The notes under the pieces: model-generated
Told to the model about the DNA's origin: nothing
The model's database searches: none
What the model saw: only the letters and a program-made list of their open reading frames with translations
Translations under genes and position numbers: made by a program
Part shown: positions 31,621-41,418 of the stretch, one piece after another
Layout: each line of letters begins with the position of its first letter
How positions within the stretch are numbered: position 1 is the first letter of the stretch
Assembly: GCA_963377175.1 (NCBI GenBank)
Contig: CAUJNA010000855.1
Coordinates: forward strand, 62,001-126,000
Reading direction: 5' to 3'
Source: Effrenium voratum
Lineage: Eukaryota; Sar; Dinophyceae; Suessiales; Symbiodiniaceae
DNA length: 64,000 nucleotides

Positions 31621-33000
31621 ATGTTTCCTCGATATGGGAATAATTCACACAGATATCACTATTGCCTGAGATCGCAATCTATGCGTGATCGAAAAAAGGA
31701 CATGCGATCCGCCGTGACCTTTGAATTAGACATTTTCCATTTCCTTCCGTGCGAAATGCGTTGCAGGCTGTATAAGCTGACGCCCAACCACGGAATGAGA
31801 TTAGGTGAAGCCAAGAACCCTGGACCCGAGCAACTTTTTACCTTCTGTGCCACCAACCCAACGGCTTTTTTCAACAAGACATCAGCTGTTCTGTCGTTGG
31901 ATGCGCATTGCACTTTTTTATCCGAAACAAGCGCCACAAAGCGTGCGCAGATGAGCATTTCGCAAGACTTTGCGGCAACACCACAGAAAATATTTTGGGG
32001 CAAGCCGGTGCTTCCCCGAAGTGTGCAACACAAGGAAGACTCATTGCGAGGCCAGAGTATAGGAGTCGCAATCGTTACCAGTTTGCCTGCCAGATTGCCG
32101 CACCAAATTAACCATACAATGTTGGACACATGCCGATTCCAGGAAATCTGGCTCCAGGTCGGTAGCCTCCCGGTTTTGTGCATAACAGTTTATGGATTCC
32201 ACACAGATCAACGGGACTATAACCATTTTAATTGTGTCCTACTCAATTCTGTCCTCGCCAGCGCGAGTCAAACCACGGGATGTGTTTTGATTGGGGGGGA
32301 CTTGAATGCCATGTTATACCCCCAAGAACACCGTGACCTTTTAGCGAGCAGAGGATTTGTTAACCTCATAGAGATAGCAAAGCACAAATGGCCCGATGCC
32401 ATGCCGCCCACATGTCGCGGTTCGACATGGAATGACACTTTTTTGGCTAAAGGACCCATTGCCTCTTTCTTCTGGGTCAATCCTGAGAAATCTTTCGGTG
32501 AGCATGCGCCGTTTTTTGCTCAATTTAGCGTGCCAACACAAGTGTGCTGTGTGAGACGATGGGCCATGCCCAAAAATTGGATGGACCTGCATCCGAAAGC
32601 AGAAGACATGGAGAAACACTTCACTAATACTCGCATCGGCCTCCAGAGCCCTGATGCGGCATTAGAGACGTGGGCGAAACGTGTCGAGGACGCTGTTTCA
32701 GCTTCTCTGCCACCCGAGTGTGGGTATCAAGAACTTCCGCCGCGTTATCTTGGAAGATGCAAAGCTCCTGTTTTCACTAGGGTCCAGCAAGCGGCCTTGC
32801 CAAAACCTCCACCGGTAGGGCAGTACACTCCACCGTGCGATGTGCTCACCTACACTGCAGGTCATAAAGTGAGGCAAATCCGCAGAGTGCAATCGTTTGC
32901 AAAGAATTTCATGTCCGCCAGACGATGTGTTTCCAGACAGTTTCCTCAGCATCAGCTCGTGCAGGAGTGGACGGCAATTCTTCGTGCTCGTGCCTTTTAA
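31621..33000 (+). CDS. LINE-2 ORF2 N-terminal: NPGP motif and apurinic-type endonuclease
   Basis: 459 codons. After about 60 residues comes LGEAKNPGP, then a complete EEP endonuclease: FCATNPTAFFNKTSAV, the metal-binding Glu in FLSETSATK, GQSIGVAIVTSLP, ITVYGFHTD, the GGDLNAMLYP motif, WPDAMPPTCRGSTWNDTFL and the final histidine region SFGEHAPFFAQF. It nicks the target to prime cDNA synthesis. The frame ends in the linker to the RT (EWTAILRARAF-stop), and 32897-33307 then 33253-36891 continue it. Confidence 0.8.
   Translation: MFPRYGNNSHRYHYCLRSQSMRDRKKDMRSAVTFELDIFHFLPCEMRCRLYKLTPNHGMRLGEAKNPGPEQLFTFCATNPTAFFNKTSAVLSLDAHCTFLSETSATKRAQMSISQDFAATPQKIFWGKPVLPRSVQHKEDSLRGQSIGVAIVTSLPARLPHQINHTMLDTCRFQEIWLQVGSLPVLCITVYGFHTDQRDYNHFNCVLLNSVLASASQTTGCVLIGGDLNAMLYPQEHRDLLASRGFVNLIEIAKHKWPDAMPPTCRGSTWNDTFLAKGPIASFFWVNPEKSFGEHAPFFAQFSVPTQVCCVRRWAMPKNWMDLHPKAEDMEKHFTNTRIGLQSPDAALETWAKRVEDAVSASLPPECGYQELPPRYLGRCKAPVFTRVQQAALPKPPPVGQYTPPCDVLTYTAGHKVRQIRRVQSFAKNFMSARRCVSRQFPQHQLVQEWTAILRARAF
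31804..31827 (+). other. 2A-like GEAKNPGP motif before the endonuclease (LINE-2)
   Basis: The identical octapeptide to LINE-1 (16663-16686), at the same place directly before the endonuclease, although the flanking residues differ. Confidence 0.6.
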
Positions 33001-33307
33001 GAACTGGATCCTAAAACACATCGGCCATTGTCCGTGTGAGATCAATGATATCACCCATGAGTGGCTCTTAACCCTCGAGCATAGGCTTAAGGGGGACTCA
33101 GACAGATACCATGCGCGCATGAACCAATACAGAAAGTCGGACTTTACTGAAAAAATCCAAGTTGATTGGAAGGAACATGGTGGTAAGTCCACCTGCGCAA
33201 TGCTGAAGCCTCCGAGCAGACCGCCGGCTGATACCGTCACACACCCAGAAACATGTTCTGCAACCCGTGTGAGAACTCGGAAAAAATGCATCCTAAAATT
33301 AGGTTGA
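32990..33307 (+). pseudogene. LINE-2 endonuclease-RT linker in a shifted frame
   Basis: A short frame bridging the endonuclease and RT frames: VPFKNWILKHIGHCPCEIND ... DFTEKIQVDWKEHGGKSTCAML. LINE-1 has the equivalent block DFRTKLEVDWGQHGGRFTALLL in frame. This confirms that LINE-2 carries two compensating frame changes near 32990 and 33270. Confidence 0.6.
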
Positions 33308-36300
33308 GTATCCCAGTTGATGCCTTGCCAGGGGATTTGATCAAGATTGAAGACCACCGCACAAGGATCATCTCAGTCCAGGGCAGAGATTTGGAAATCC
33401 AGACGCTTCCAAGTAACGTGCCGCATGTCTTTGCGGTCGAGTTTCACACATGGATTGTAGATCCGGATGACGTAGTCGAGAAGCTTCTTGCAGTTTGGAC
33501 TCCTTTCTGGATGAGGGACAATGCGGAAGACCAGTGCTCTCTTGATAATTGGAAAGACGCTTCAACGCTGCTTGAAGCTCATCTTCCAAACCTTCCGGAG
33601 ATGCCACTTAACCCGCTGCAACTCGACACGTGGAAAGAAGCCATCAAACGGACGTCGCCCATGTCGGCCAAAGGTGCCTGCGGGTTTGGTAGGAATGAAC
33701 TCTTGTCGCTTCCTGATCAGGCTCACCTTGACCTTTTGGAAATTTTTCAATCCATACAGTGCGGAGCACCGTGGCCGGTGGTTATTACCACCGCTCGCAC
33801 AGTTTTTTTGCGAAAATCGGATGACAACTTTGAAAGCCAGGCTACGCGGCCAATTACCATTTTCAGTCTTTTATATAGGGTATGGTCGAAAGCCTGGGTA
33901 AAACATGCTTTATTACACTTGGCACCACATCTCCCTTGCACTTTGGCAGGAGGAGTGCCCAAAACATCCACCCGCGATATTTGGTACCTTTTGCAACACC
34001 AGCTTGAGCAGAACCTTTCAGGTCACCGGACGAGTTTTGGCCTGAACCTGGATCTACTCAAATGTTTTAATCTTTTAGGACGAGCGCCGGTAGTCGCTAT
34101 GCTGCTCCGTGTTGGAGTACCGCACAGCATTGCAACGGCATGGCTCAGAGCCATGACGCAAGCGACACGTGTGCTTCAGGTCGGACGTCATTACAGCATG
34201 CCTCAAGCTTCCACGACAGGAGTACCAGAAGGAGACCCAGTTGGCACCCTTGCTGTTGCTTTGTTAGGCACGGTGTGGATTAACCTCGTCCGAGAAAAGT
34301 GTTCAAACACGACGGCGTATAGTTACGCCGACAACTTTGAATACCTAACTTGTGATTTTCAAGAAGCCACGAAAGGCCTACGAGAATCTGATCGTTTTGC
34401 CAATGCGTTCAGACAGAAAATCTCATACTCGAAATGTTGGGTCTACGCGACTGATCCTGCCGGACGGCAACAATGGACCCAGTGGCTAGCTAGACTGCCT
34501 TTCTTGAGTCGACCCAGTGTCGTGGACCATGCACAAGATTTGGGAGCCACGGTTCACTATGGAGGCAGGCGCCGTATCTGTTTGCAGAAGCCGCGCTTCG
34601 CAGAGGCGGTGCGACGCTTTCAGAAAGCAGCAGACTTGCCCCTTCGGCCGGACCAGAAGATGCAGCTTGTTCAGTTGATGACACCAGTTGCAACGCACGC
34701 TTGTGAGATCATGATTCCAGCTGCTCACCGCATGGACCATTTGCGTGAAGTTATTTCTAAATTTTTACTGCCAAATCGGTCGTGCAATAACCCTTGGATG
34801 ACGTGTGTTTTCACTACCAAAGCCAATCTCGACCCCTTGTATGCAATTGCAAAAACCATGCTAACCACTTTGCATCACTTGACAAGACAGAGATGGGGAA
34901 TTGTAGGTGATCTTTGGGAATTGGCTTGTGAATACCAGCAACCGTGCTACAAAACCAAACGCACGAATGCAATAGGCCCGGCTGCTTCGTTAGCACGCCT
35001 TGCCGAGCATTTGCACTGGCAATTACTGCCAAACATGCGCATGCAAGCGGAAAACTTTGGCATGGTCGATCTGCACTACGCATCATCTCAGGACTTACTG
35101 AGATGCTTGGACGTCACATGGGATGATTGCGTCACGGCAGCAGCCTTGCATCGAAAACAGTGGCAAGAGTTGCACTCCATCAACATTACTTTGACTAAGC
35201 ATTGTTGCAACAAACTTAGACCAGATGAGTTAGCCATTCTGACAAACCACTGGACAGGCGCGCTCCAAAGTGTGGCCATGAAGGCCCATTGGCTCCCTCT
35301 GGATGAAATTACTTGTCCGTTATGCGACGCCCAAATGACGGATGACCATGTTGTTGTCCAATGTGAGGCGCTTCGAGAAGTCCGTGCTCCATGGGAACAA
35401 TGGATTACACATTTGCCGGAGGATATGAAATACCTCTGCATCATGCCAGTCGCTCATCAAATCCCTGAGGAATCTAGTTTGAGGGCACTGCAAGCGGCTG
35501 CAGGTATCGTTTTCCCGACACTACCCAAACCCCAGGATGACGCACGAAGCACTTTTTTCACAGACGCCAGCTGCCACGACAGGTTGCGAGACATCGAGAA
35601 CCAGGCGGCCTGGGCTATTGTCGCCTTTGAACCAAACACACTTTCCAATGTTGTTGCAGGTACCTTGGAAATACCCCTTTTGACCACTCAGGCCTATACG
35701 ACTTCGGGTTCGTTGCCTGGTAGGCAAAGCGTCAATCGTGCAGAACTTTTTGCCATTGCAACGGTTGTTGCAAATACCACTGGTGGCGTAATTGTCACAG
35801 ATTCCCAGTATGCTTTGACAACTGTTTCTCAAATCCTTGCTAACCCAGATCCTGGGGAACATGGAGACCGAGACAACCTTGACATCATTTATGCTTTGTG
35901 CCATGTGTGCGCTAGTAAACCTTTGCACGGTTTCCAACTTGAGAAAATCAAGAGCCGCCAGCCGCAGCCTGAAGATTCTGAGACCAAAGCAGCATTCTAC
36001 CACGAGGGCAATCGCCTCGTGGATGGTATAGCCAAGCAGGCGCTTATGAACCTGCCAGATCGCCAACTAAACACGCTAATCCGTGATTGCCACGCGGCTA
36101 GCGTCAAGTGTCGCCAAACAACATTGCGAGCCACGCAGTGTGTGGCCGCTATGCATAAAGCTTTTGTGCAAGCAAAAAGCTTGAAGTCACAAAACCCTGG
36201 ACAGTCCGTGTCGCAGACATCGAGCCCTGCGCCACATGCAGTTTTGATGCCGCAATACCTGCAGACAGAACAGTGGCCGACTTCAGTCTTGGATCAGGAC

Positions 36301-36891
36301 AAACGCCGGTTAATGTTTTGGGGTACGACGTACACTTTGAGGCTTTACCAATGGGTTCAATCCCTTCGTTGGCCCAAAAATTTGCAAGATGCCTGTAGTG
36401 ACGTGACTTGGTACGAACTTTATGTCAATTTTCGACTAGTCACACAGTGCTTTGTTCCCATAAACCAGGGTACAAAGTACTTACCCAAATACGTCACACC
36501 TGACCATGAGCCTGCGCTTGCTTTTACACCTACATCTGCCGCCCAAGTCTTAAGAAACTTCAAGGATAGCTTGGAGTACCTTTCGACACTTGTGGATGCA
36601 CCTTTGTGGCCGGCAACCAAGATCGCCACAGCTGTGACCATGTGTAAAGCCCTGCGTAGATTGAAAACCCAATTGGGCGGTTTGAACATCCGCCCGACAC
36701 TGCAATTTGCTGAGCAAACTGCACAGATTATCGTTGAATCCACACCCAACTTCGATGGAGTCTTATGGGCATTACCAACAGTGCCAAAGGTTGAGCCACT
36801 GATCAAGATCCCGCTCCAGGCAGATGATGATCCTTCTTGCTGCCACTTGGCAAAGAGCCGCTTCAAGAATTTCCACAGGAAGCGTGCCTAG
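33253..36891 (+). CDS. LINE-2 reverse transcriptase, zinc finger, RNase H and C-terminal domain
   Basis: An open frame of 1212 codons. The RT lies at about residues 190-480: PITIFSLLYRVWSKAWVKHAL, motif A LDLLKCFNLLGR, TTGVPEGDPVGTLAV, and motif C SYADNFEYL (34324-34335) with Asn in place of the second Asp, as in LINE-1. The zinc finger ITCPLCDAQMTDDHVVVQC is at about 685-703. RNase H at about 755-940 has FFTDASCHD, VNRAELFAIAT, TDSQYALT and GNRLVDGIAKQ. The C-terminal part contains WYELYVNFRLVTQ, shared with LINE-1. This is the longest intact retroelement frame in the window. Confidence 0.88.
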   Translation: MFCNPCENSEKMHPKIRLSIPVDALPGDLIKIEDHRTRIISVQGRDLEIQTLPSNVPHVFAVEFHTWIVDPDDVVEKLLAVWTPFWMRDNAEDQCSLDNWKDASTLLEAHLPNLPEMPLNPLQLDTWKEAIKRTSPMSAKGACGFGRNELLSLPDQAHLDLLEIFQSIQCGAPWPVVITTARTVFLRKSDDNFESQATRPITIFSLLYRVWSKAWVKHALLHLAPHLPCTLAGGVPKTSTRDIWYLLQHQLEQNLSGHRTSFGLNLDLLKCFNLLGRAPVVAMLLRVGVPHSIATAWLRAMTQATRVLQVGRHYSMPQASTTGVPEGDPVGTLAVALLGTVWINLVREKCSNTTAYSYADNFEYLTCDFQEATKGLRESDRFANAFRQKISYSKCWVYATDPAGRQQWTQWLARLPFLSRPSVVDHAQDLGATVHYGGRRRICLQKPRFAEAVRRFQKAADLPLRPDQKMQLVQLMTPVATHACEIMIPAAHRMDHLREVISKFLLPNRSCNNPWMTCVFTTKANLDPLYAIAKTMLTTLHHLTRQRWGIVGDLWELACEYQQPCYKTKRTNAIGPAASLARLAEHLHWQLLPNMRMQAENFGMVDLHYASSQDLLRCLDVTWDDCVTAAALHRKQWQELHSINITLTKHCCNKLRPDELAILTNHWTGALQSVAMKAHWLPLDEITCPLCDAQMTDDHVVVQCEALREVRAPWEQWITHLPEDMKYLCIMPVAHQIPEESSLRALQAAAGIVFPTLPKPQDDARSTFFTDASCHDRLRDIENQAAWAIVAFEPNTLSNVVAGTLEIPLLTTQAYTTSGSLPGRQSVNRAELFAIATVVANTTGGVIVTDSQYALTTVSQILANPDPGEHGDRDNLDIIYALCHVCASKPLHGFQLEKIKSRQPQPEDSETKAAFYHEGNRLVDGIAKQALMNLPDRQLNTLIRDCHAASVKCRQTTLRATQCVAAMHKAFVQAKSLKSQNPGQSVSQTSSPAPHAVLMPQYLQTEQWPTSVLDQDKRRLMFWGTTYTLRLYQWVQSLRWPKNLQDACSDVTWYELYVNFRLVTQCFVPINQGTKYLPKYVTPDHEPALAFTPTSAAQVLRNFKDSLEYLSTLVDAPLWPATKIATAVTMCKALRRLKTQLGGLNIRPTLQFAEQTAQIIVESTPNFDGVLWALPTVPKVEPLIKIPLQADDDPSCCHLAKSRFKNFHRKRA

Positions 36892-37146
36892 ACGTCTCAC
36901 CGTGTGTTGGTGTGCCTGTTGTCGCCTCTCGTTGTTTGTTGTGGTTGTCGTTTGTTTGTTTTTCTGGCCTTCTGGCCCCCATGTTGCCCAATAGTGGCAA
37001 CCGCGAAGTCTCACTTTGACAGATGGACCGGCCGGCATCACGGGGAGGGTGTCGGTCGTACAAGTGTGTGCGCTCAGTGGTGGGCGGGTGGGTTTTCCCG
37101 TGTTTTGGCCGGAAATTTTTGCTCCCACCTCCCATTCGTGTTGGGG
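36892..37146 (+). other. LINE-2 presumed 3' UTR
   Basis: About 250 bp of T/G-rich sequence after the ORF2 stop, with no further coding signal. No A-rich tail is visible, and repeat R begins at its end. Confidence 0.5.
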
Positions 37147-37428
37147 GTATTGTGCGTTGAAGATGTATCGAAATCTCATGTGAGATAAGCACATGTCCAT
37201 GTGGACAGGGGATTGTGCGTTGAAGATGTATCGAAATCTCATGTGAGATAAGGATATGTCCATGTGGACTGACAGACTTCCCCGAGCCTAGTCGTAAAAG
37301 TGTGTCATTTATAAGGGAATGTCAACAATGACCATATACCTATATGAATGTTTGTATATGGTTTTGGTATGTGATGAATATTTTTGGTTTGGCTCAAGCG
37401 GAGCTCTTCGGAGCTAAGTAAAGAAGAA
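37147..37428. repeat. Repeat R, copy 2, with tandem 62-bp start
   Basis: Two tandem copies of the ATTGTGCGTTGAAGATG unit (37149-37207 and 37211-37270), then the body from GTGTGTCATTTATAAGGG to GGAGCTAAGTAAAGAAG, matching 26480-26608 closely. Sequence beyond 37428 does not match the flank of copy 1. Confidence 0.85.
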
Positions 37429-38009
37429 CTGCGCAGCGCCGCCCTTGGCGATACCAGGTGATGCCTGTGCGCTGCAACAATTCGTGCATGTTTCATTTTG
37501 CTTGGCCACTGCCTGTGGTCCCTTTTGCCTGTGAGAAACTTTTAATTTCTTTCTTTGTTCTGCCTGGCGACCTTTCTTGCGCTCTACTTGCGCATGTTGC
37601 TTATCCGCATGGCCATTCATGGGGGTTAACGATGCGCAAATGTGCCCCCGGCGGATTTTAGCGCGCGTTTTTGAGCCACTGCGGATTTTCGTTCTCCATC
37701 ATCTGCGGGGCTAGGCTCTTCGTTGTCGTTTTGTGTTTTGTGTGTTTGGTTCCTGTTGGTTCGGTTCGTTGCTTCGCTGTCTCTTTGTTTGGTTTCGGCC
37801 GTTACATTTTGGCCCGGATGATGATTCTGTGTCTCACATGTTTCACCTCTTTCTGTATGATTGACGTCATGTTTCGTGACCGATGGCAATTGCCCCAAGG
37901 CGCGCTGGTGACAAAAAAAGGGATAGCTACGCGCAAGAGTGGCGGAGAGGCAAGTGCAAGGCATGGTCCTGGGGCACCGTCAGGACGGCGTTGTTGCAGC
38001 CACCAGTCG
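37429..38009. other. No recognisable gene
   Basis: T/G-rich stretch with short overlapping frames on both strands and no motif I recognise. It separates repeat R from the minus-strand LINE fragment. Confidence 0.45.
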
Positions 38010-39037
38010 TTAATGGATCCAAGGGCAGAAGCAGGGGCTGCCGGGCCACCTAGAGCGGAGGTAGCTAGTTGCCTGCCGCAAATACCACTGCAATGTAACC
38101 GCCTTGAAGGCGGACGTAGCCCGTGCGGCAGAATGGGCGGCAGAACTCGCGGGCCCTCTACAGGCATTGCGCAGGCGCGCGAAGTCAGGGGCAGGCGCCC
38201 GGGCCTGCCACTTGGCAAAAAGCTTGCGAATTCGCCGGTGCGTGCTCGGGAGAGGGCCGTCACCCGGTAAAGCTTGGCACGGCCGCCTGCGGACCCATAG
38301 GCGGACAGCAGCTGCATGAGTGACTTCAACAGGCGCCTGCTGTGCAATGCGGAGCCACCGAAGGACTGCCGCAGACCAGCGAGCCCGCCAGAAGGGGCGA
38401 CGAAGGACAGCACGGTTGACAAGGGCATCAAGATGCGCGACATCTTTGGCAAGCGGAGGATGGAGAGAAGCAACGTAGGGCAAGGTGCTAACTACAAAGG
38501 TCCCAACATAAGTTGCCCTCACCGCAACCGAGTCATTGCCACGCAGCCAAACGTTGACCAACTGTGCGCATACCTTTGGTGGCGGCTTCGACCAGGGCTG
38601 TGTTGCCCTTGGCACGTTTCCAACCTTCAGGCGCAAGGCCAAAACGTCCAGGAAGGATGAGCCCAAGTTGGGTAGCGTGCCGTACCCAATGTCATCAAGT
38701 ACTCCAAGCTGCTGGTCCGAAAGGGGACAGTTGGTGACCATAGCGGTTTTAGCTTTGCACTTACAGTCTCCTAAGTATAGAGAAAGCAACGGGCAGGACA
38801 GCCCTCCAATCCTGCAAAGCACCCACACTAGTAGCGCGCCGCCGGTCAGCGCGGCCAATAATGACGCATGAGTCAACAGGGGCCGGGTCTGCCCCTGGCG
38901 GTTGGGCAGGAGTGCGCAAACTTCACGTAGCCAGGCAAACTCCGAATCGACAACACCTACGTATCCTTCGACCCCAACCATCTGGTGCAGGTGCCAATAA
39001 ACAACGCTAGGGGTTTGTCTTTTCCCCTGTGTTTTAA
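38010..39037 (-). pseudogene. Candidate LINE RT thumb/C-terminal fragment
   Basis: A minus-strand open frame whose middle part (about 38250-38850) reads LPNLGSSFLDVLALRLKVGN, then VRATYVGTFVVSTLPYVASL and HPPLAKDVAHLDALVNRAV. The pattern of a helix, then a LPYVA-type block and PP..V..L resembles the RT thumb region of other dinoflagellate LINEs. No catalytic RT motif is present. The upstream 80 or so codons of the frame are probably not coding. This is a style-based call. Confidence 0.35.
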
Positions 39038-39060
39038 TCTTGGTTGAATCTTCGGCCGCG

Positions 39061-39092
39061 CGCCATTTCTGGTTCAAGCCTTTTGGTAAGGG
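39061..39092 (+). repeat. Possible degenerate tandem spliced-leader relicts
   Basis: GCCATTTCTGGTTCAAG is followed directly by CCTTTTGGTAAG. Each resembles the DinoSL core CCATTTTGGCTCAAG with small changes, and the tandem order is that of relict leaders. If real, it marks the 5' end of a retroposed transcript running right from about 39.06 kb. Confidence 0.35.
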
Positions 39093-39154
39093 ACATGCCT
39101 GGAGGGTTTGACCCCTCTTTCGTTCTTTTTTGAACTTCGCACTGCCGCGCCGCC

Positions 39155-39547
39155 ATGGCCTTTGCCGCATTTGAGTTGTGCATGCATTTTGCATCATCTT
39201 TGATTTGGCAGTTCCTGGATGCAAGAGCCACGCATGCACTACGCGCCGTGGCATGGATCGCGCACACCTCCGTGCCCGACGACGCCCCAGCATCTACCAC
39301 TCCTGCTGCACCGCGTACCTTCGGGTGCACTTCTTTTTTGACACCTGGCATAGCAGTCGGCGTATGGGACTGCCTTACCCCCAGCGACCGCACCGCATTC
39401 CAGGCCACGGAGTGGTGGAACCACTCAGATCTGCGCTGGTTCACGCAGGGCCTCGGAGTGGTCCCCGCATCCGACTCAGACTCGGCATCCGACGAGACTT
39501 CCGAAAACGAAGCACGGCACCTGAACCGCCCCAGGCGTGCAGGGTGA
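39155..39547 (+). CDS. Hypothetical protein, 130 aa
   Basis: Starts MAFAAFELCMHFASSL about 60 bases after the possible leader relicts, in a CCGCCATGG context. It has an acidic Ser/Asp-rich stretch near the C-terminus (ASDSDSASDETSE). No family was recognised. It may be the first frame of a decayed tyrosine-recombinase element extending to 44.9 kb, or not a gene at all. Confidence 0.25.
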   Translation: MAFAAFELCMHFASSLIWQFLDARATHALRAVAWIAHTSVPDDAPASTTPAAPRTFGCTSFLTPGIAVGVWDCLTPSDRTAFQATEWWNHSDLRWFTQGLGVVPASDSDSASDETSENEARHLNRPRRAG

Positions 39548-41418
39548 GTGCAGCATGCCTTTTTCTTTCGCTTGCAGCACAACTGCGCACCAGCTCAGCA
39601 TGCTTCGATTGTGACCGCACCTGACTCGCCGCAGCGCATGCCTGAAATTAACCACCCAAGCAATCAGGCGGCCTTCCGCCCAGCTGCACGCTTGCATTTG
39701 TTTGTGTCTTTCGTGAATGTGCCATTCCAACATTCAAAAGCAGCAGCATGCTTCTTGCCGCATGGGTTCCAAGTCCCTGCCAGTGCAATTTTCAAGCCGC
39801 ATGGACGTCTCACTCGGAGTACAAACGTCGCCGCAGGCTCAGCATGGGTAGCCTGTGACGCACCCGACTCATCCAGTGCATGCCTAAAATTAACCACCCA
39901 AGCAGTCAGGCGGCCACTCGCCCTTTTTGGCACTAGCTGCGTGCCTGCCATTTATAATGCCTTTCGTGAATGCATCGTGCATTGCCACCTCTCACGCGCA
40001 CGGACTTGCATGCATGACTCACATGTTGTGGTTTCCCGCCGGCCTGCCTACAGTGGACCACGCTTGCACTCAAGCCCGCATTCACCTTTCAGGCACCGGC
40101 CTCAGATGCAGGGGACGCACCGCTGTTGCTCCTTTGCTAATTTTTGCATTATTCCAGCCGGGCCGCATGCCTTTGGCTAGACACATGCATGAGGCGCACC
40201 TGCGTGCCAACCTCATCCCAGCCGCTTGCCCCGCAGAGGCATGCACGGCAATTTACCCCTCGGCCGCACCGCAGTGCCCCGAGCGACGCCTCTGTTTGAG
40301 GCGCAGCTGCTTGCCAACCTCATTCAGGCCAGGCTGCATCGCGTTTGCAGGCCAGGCGCATGCACAAGGCCGCGTGTCCTTGCATAAGCATGTCTCGCAA
40401 ACAGGACTGGGTTGCCCCGCAGAGGCTTCCCAGCAGTCGGCCGCACCGCGTGTGCCCCGACTCACAGGATCTTGCAATGTCTATGCATCGCATGCCTGTC
40501 TCCTGCTGCCGAGCTGCAACGCATTTGCAGCCTCGGAACCAGGCCACTCTCTTGCGTACCACTGTGTTCGCAAGAGCGGCCGGCACCGACCTTACACTTT
40601 AGGCGCCGCCGCCTTCAGGTCTGGTTGCACCGCTGTTGCAACCAAGGTGTGCGCAGGATCAACAATCCAGCTCCCCCTCAGCCCGCAGGCCCTGAGAGCA
40701 GCTGGCATATAGCAGCTTCATTGAGCAGTGAGTGCCCGTACACGCATGTACCAGTCACCACTACACGGCAGTCAAGGTTCTGAAACCTTGCTTGCAAGCT
40801 CCGCCCGCAGGCGTAGCATAATGCAAGGCTCCGCTACGGAGTCCTCGCCAACGTTGACATCCCGCAGGTATCGCCCTCAGAGTCGCGACTCACATAGGGG
40901 CCAGCATCCCAGACTCTGTTCGCATAATGAGCCGCGTTTCGCGGTCGCGTATGCACAACGCATGCCCGCAGTGTATGCGCATCCCGCAGCCGACCAGCCT
41001 GCAGCCAAATTTTCCGATCCGCACACGCCTGCGGCATGGAACAGCATGAGATACTGGACGCAATGCATGAGACCATCGCAAGAAGCTACCTGGACTTGGA
41101 AATAGCCCTCGAAGACTTCATGTTCGTCTTGCACAGCATACGCTTCTACATGCGCATTGTGGCCTTCTGCATGGTCATGCTGACCCTGTTTGCATTTGCC
41201 GCCTTTTTGCAAACCTTGCCCTCTGTCTTTCAGACAGAAGATTTTTTAACAGCATCAATGCTGCGAGCGCATCAGCATGCCTCGACTTGGCACGCAGGAT
41301 GACCATGCCTGGACGCATTAAAACACTACTGCCACTTGCTGTGTGCTGACACCGTCCAAGTAATCATGGCTATGCACAGCCGGTACTAAGGTGACCGCCT
41401 GCATACGCGCCAGTCTCA
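39548..41418. other. Repeat-bearing, GCATGC-rich region without a clear gene
   Basis: GCATGCCTgAAATTAACCAC followed by CCAAGCaaTCAGGCGGCC occurs at about 39637 and again at about 39878, with related flanks, so there is an internal duplication with a period of about 241 bp. One frame is open for 261 codons (39927-40712), but its composition follows the repeats and no motif is seen. Confidence 0.4.

Larger units (their letters stand above)
26845..37146 (+). mobile_element. LINE-2: spliced-leader-headed, DNMT-bearing non-LTR retrotransposon
   Basis: The element starts at the spliced leader and carries the same modules as LINE-1: small 5' ORF region, C5-cytosine methyltransferase, ORF1-like domain, coiled coil, NPGP motif, endonuclease, RT with YADN, zinc finger, RNase H and C-terminal domain. 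The RT/RNase H frame is open for 1212 codons, so this copy is better preserved than LINE-1. Frame changes are seen near 27520, 28880, 29105, 30960, 32990 and 33270. The right end is uncertain: no poly(A) or target duplication was found, and repeat R begins at 37147. Confidence 0.85.

Noticed and set aside
35521..36066. Minus-strand frame within the LINE-2 RNase H region as a gene
   Set aside because: It lies wholly opposite an intact RNase H domain and shows no motif.
26403..37428. Repeat R as the target-site duplication of LINE-2
   Set aside because: At about 205 bp it is far too long, it is not adjacent to the leader that starts the element, and the copies differ by a tandem expansion.
39927..40712. 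A 261-codon frame as a real gene
   Set aside because: It runs through internally duplicated GCATGC-rich sequence, with open frames on several phases and no domain signal.
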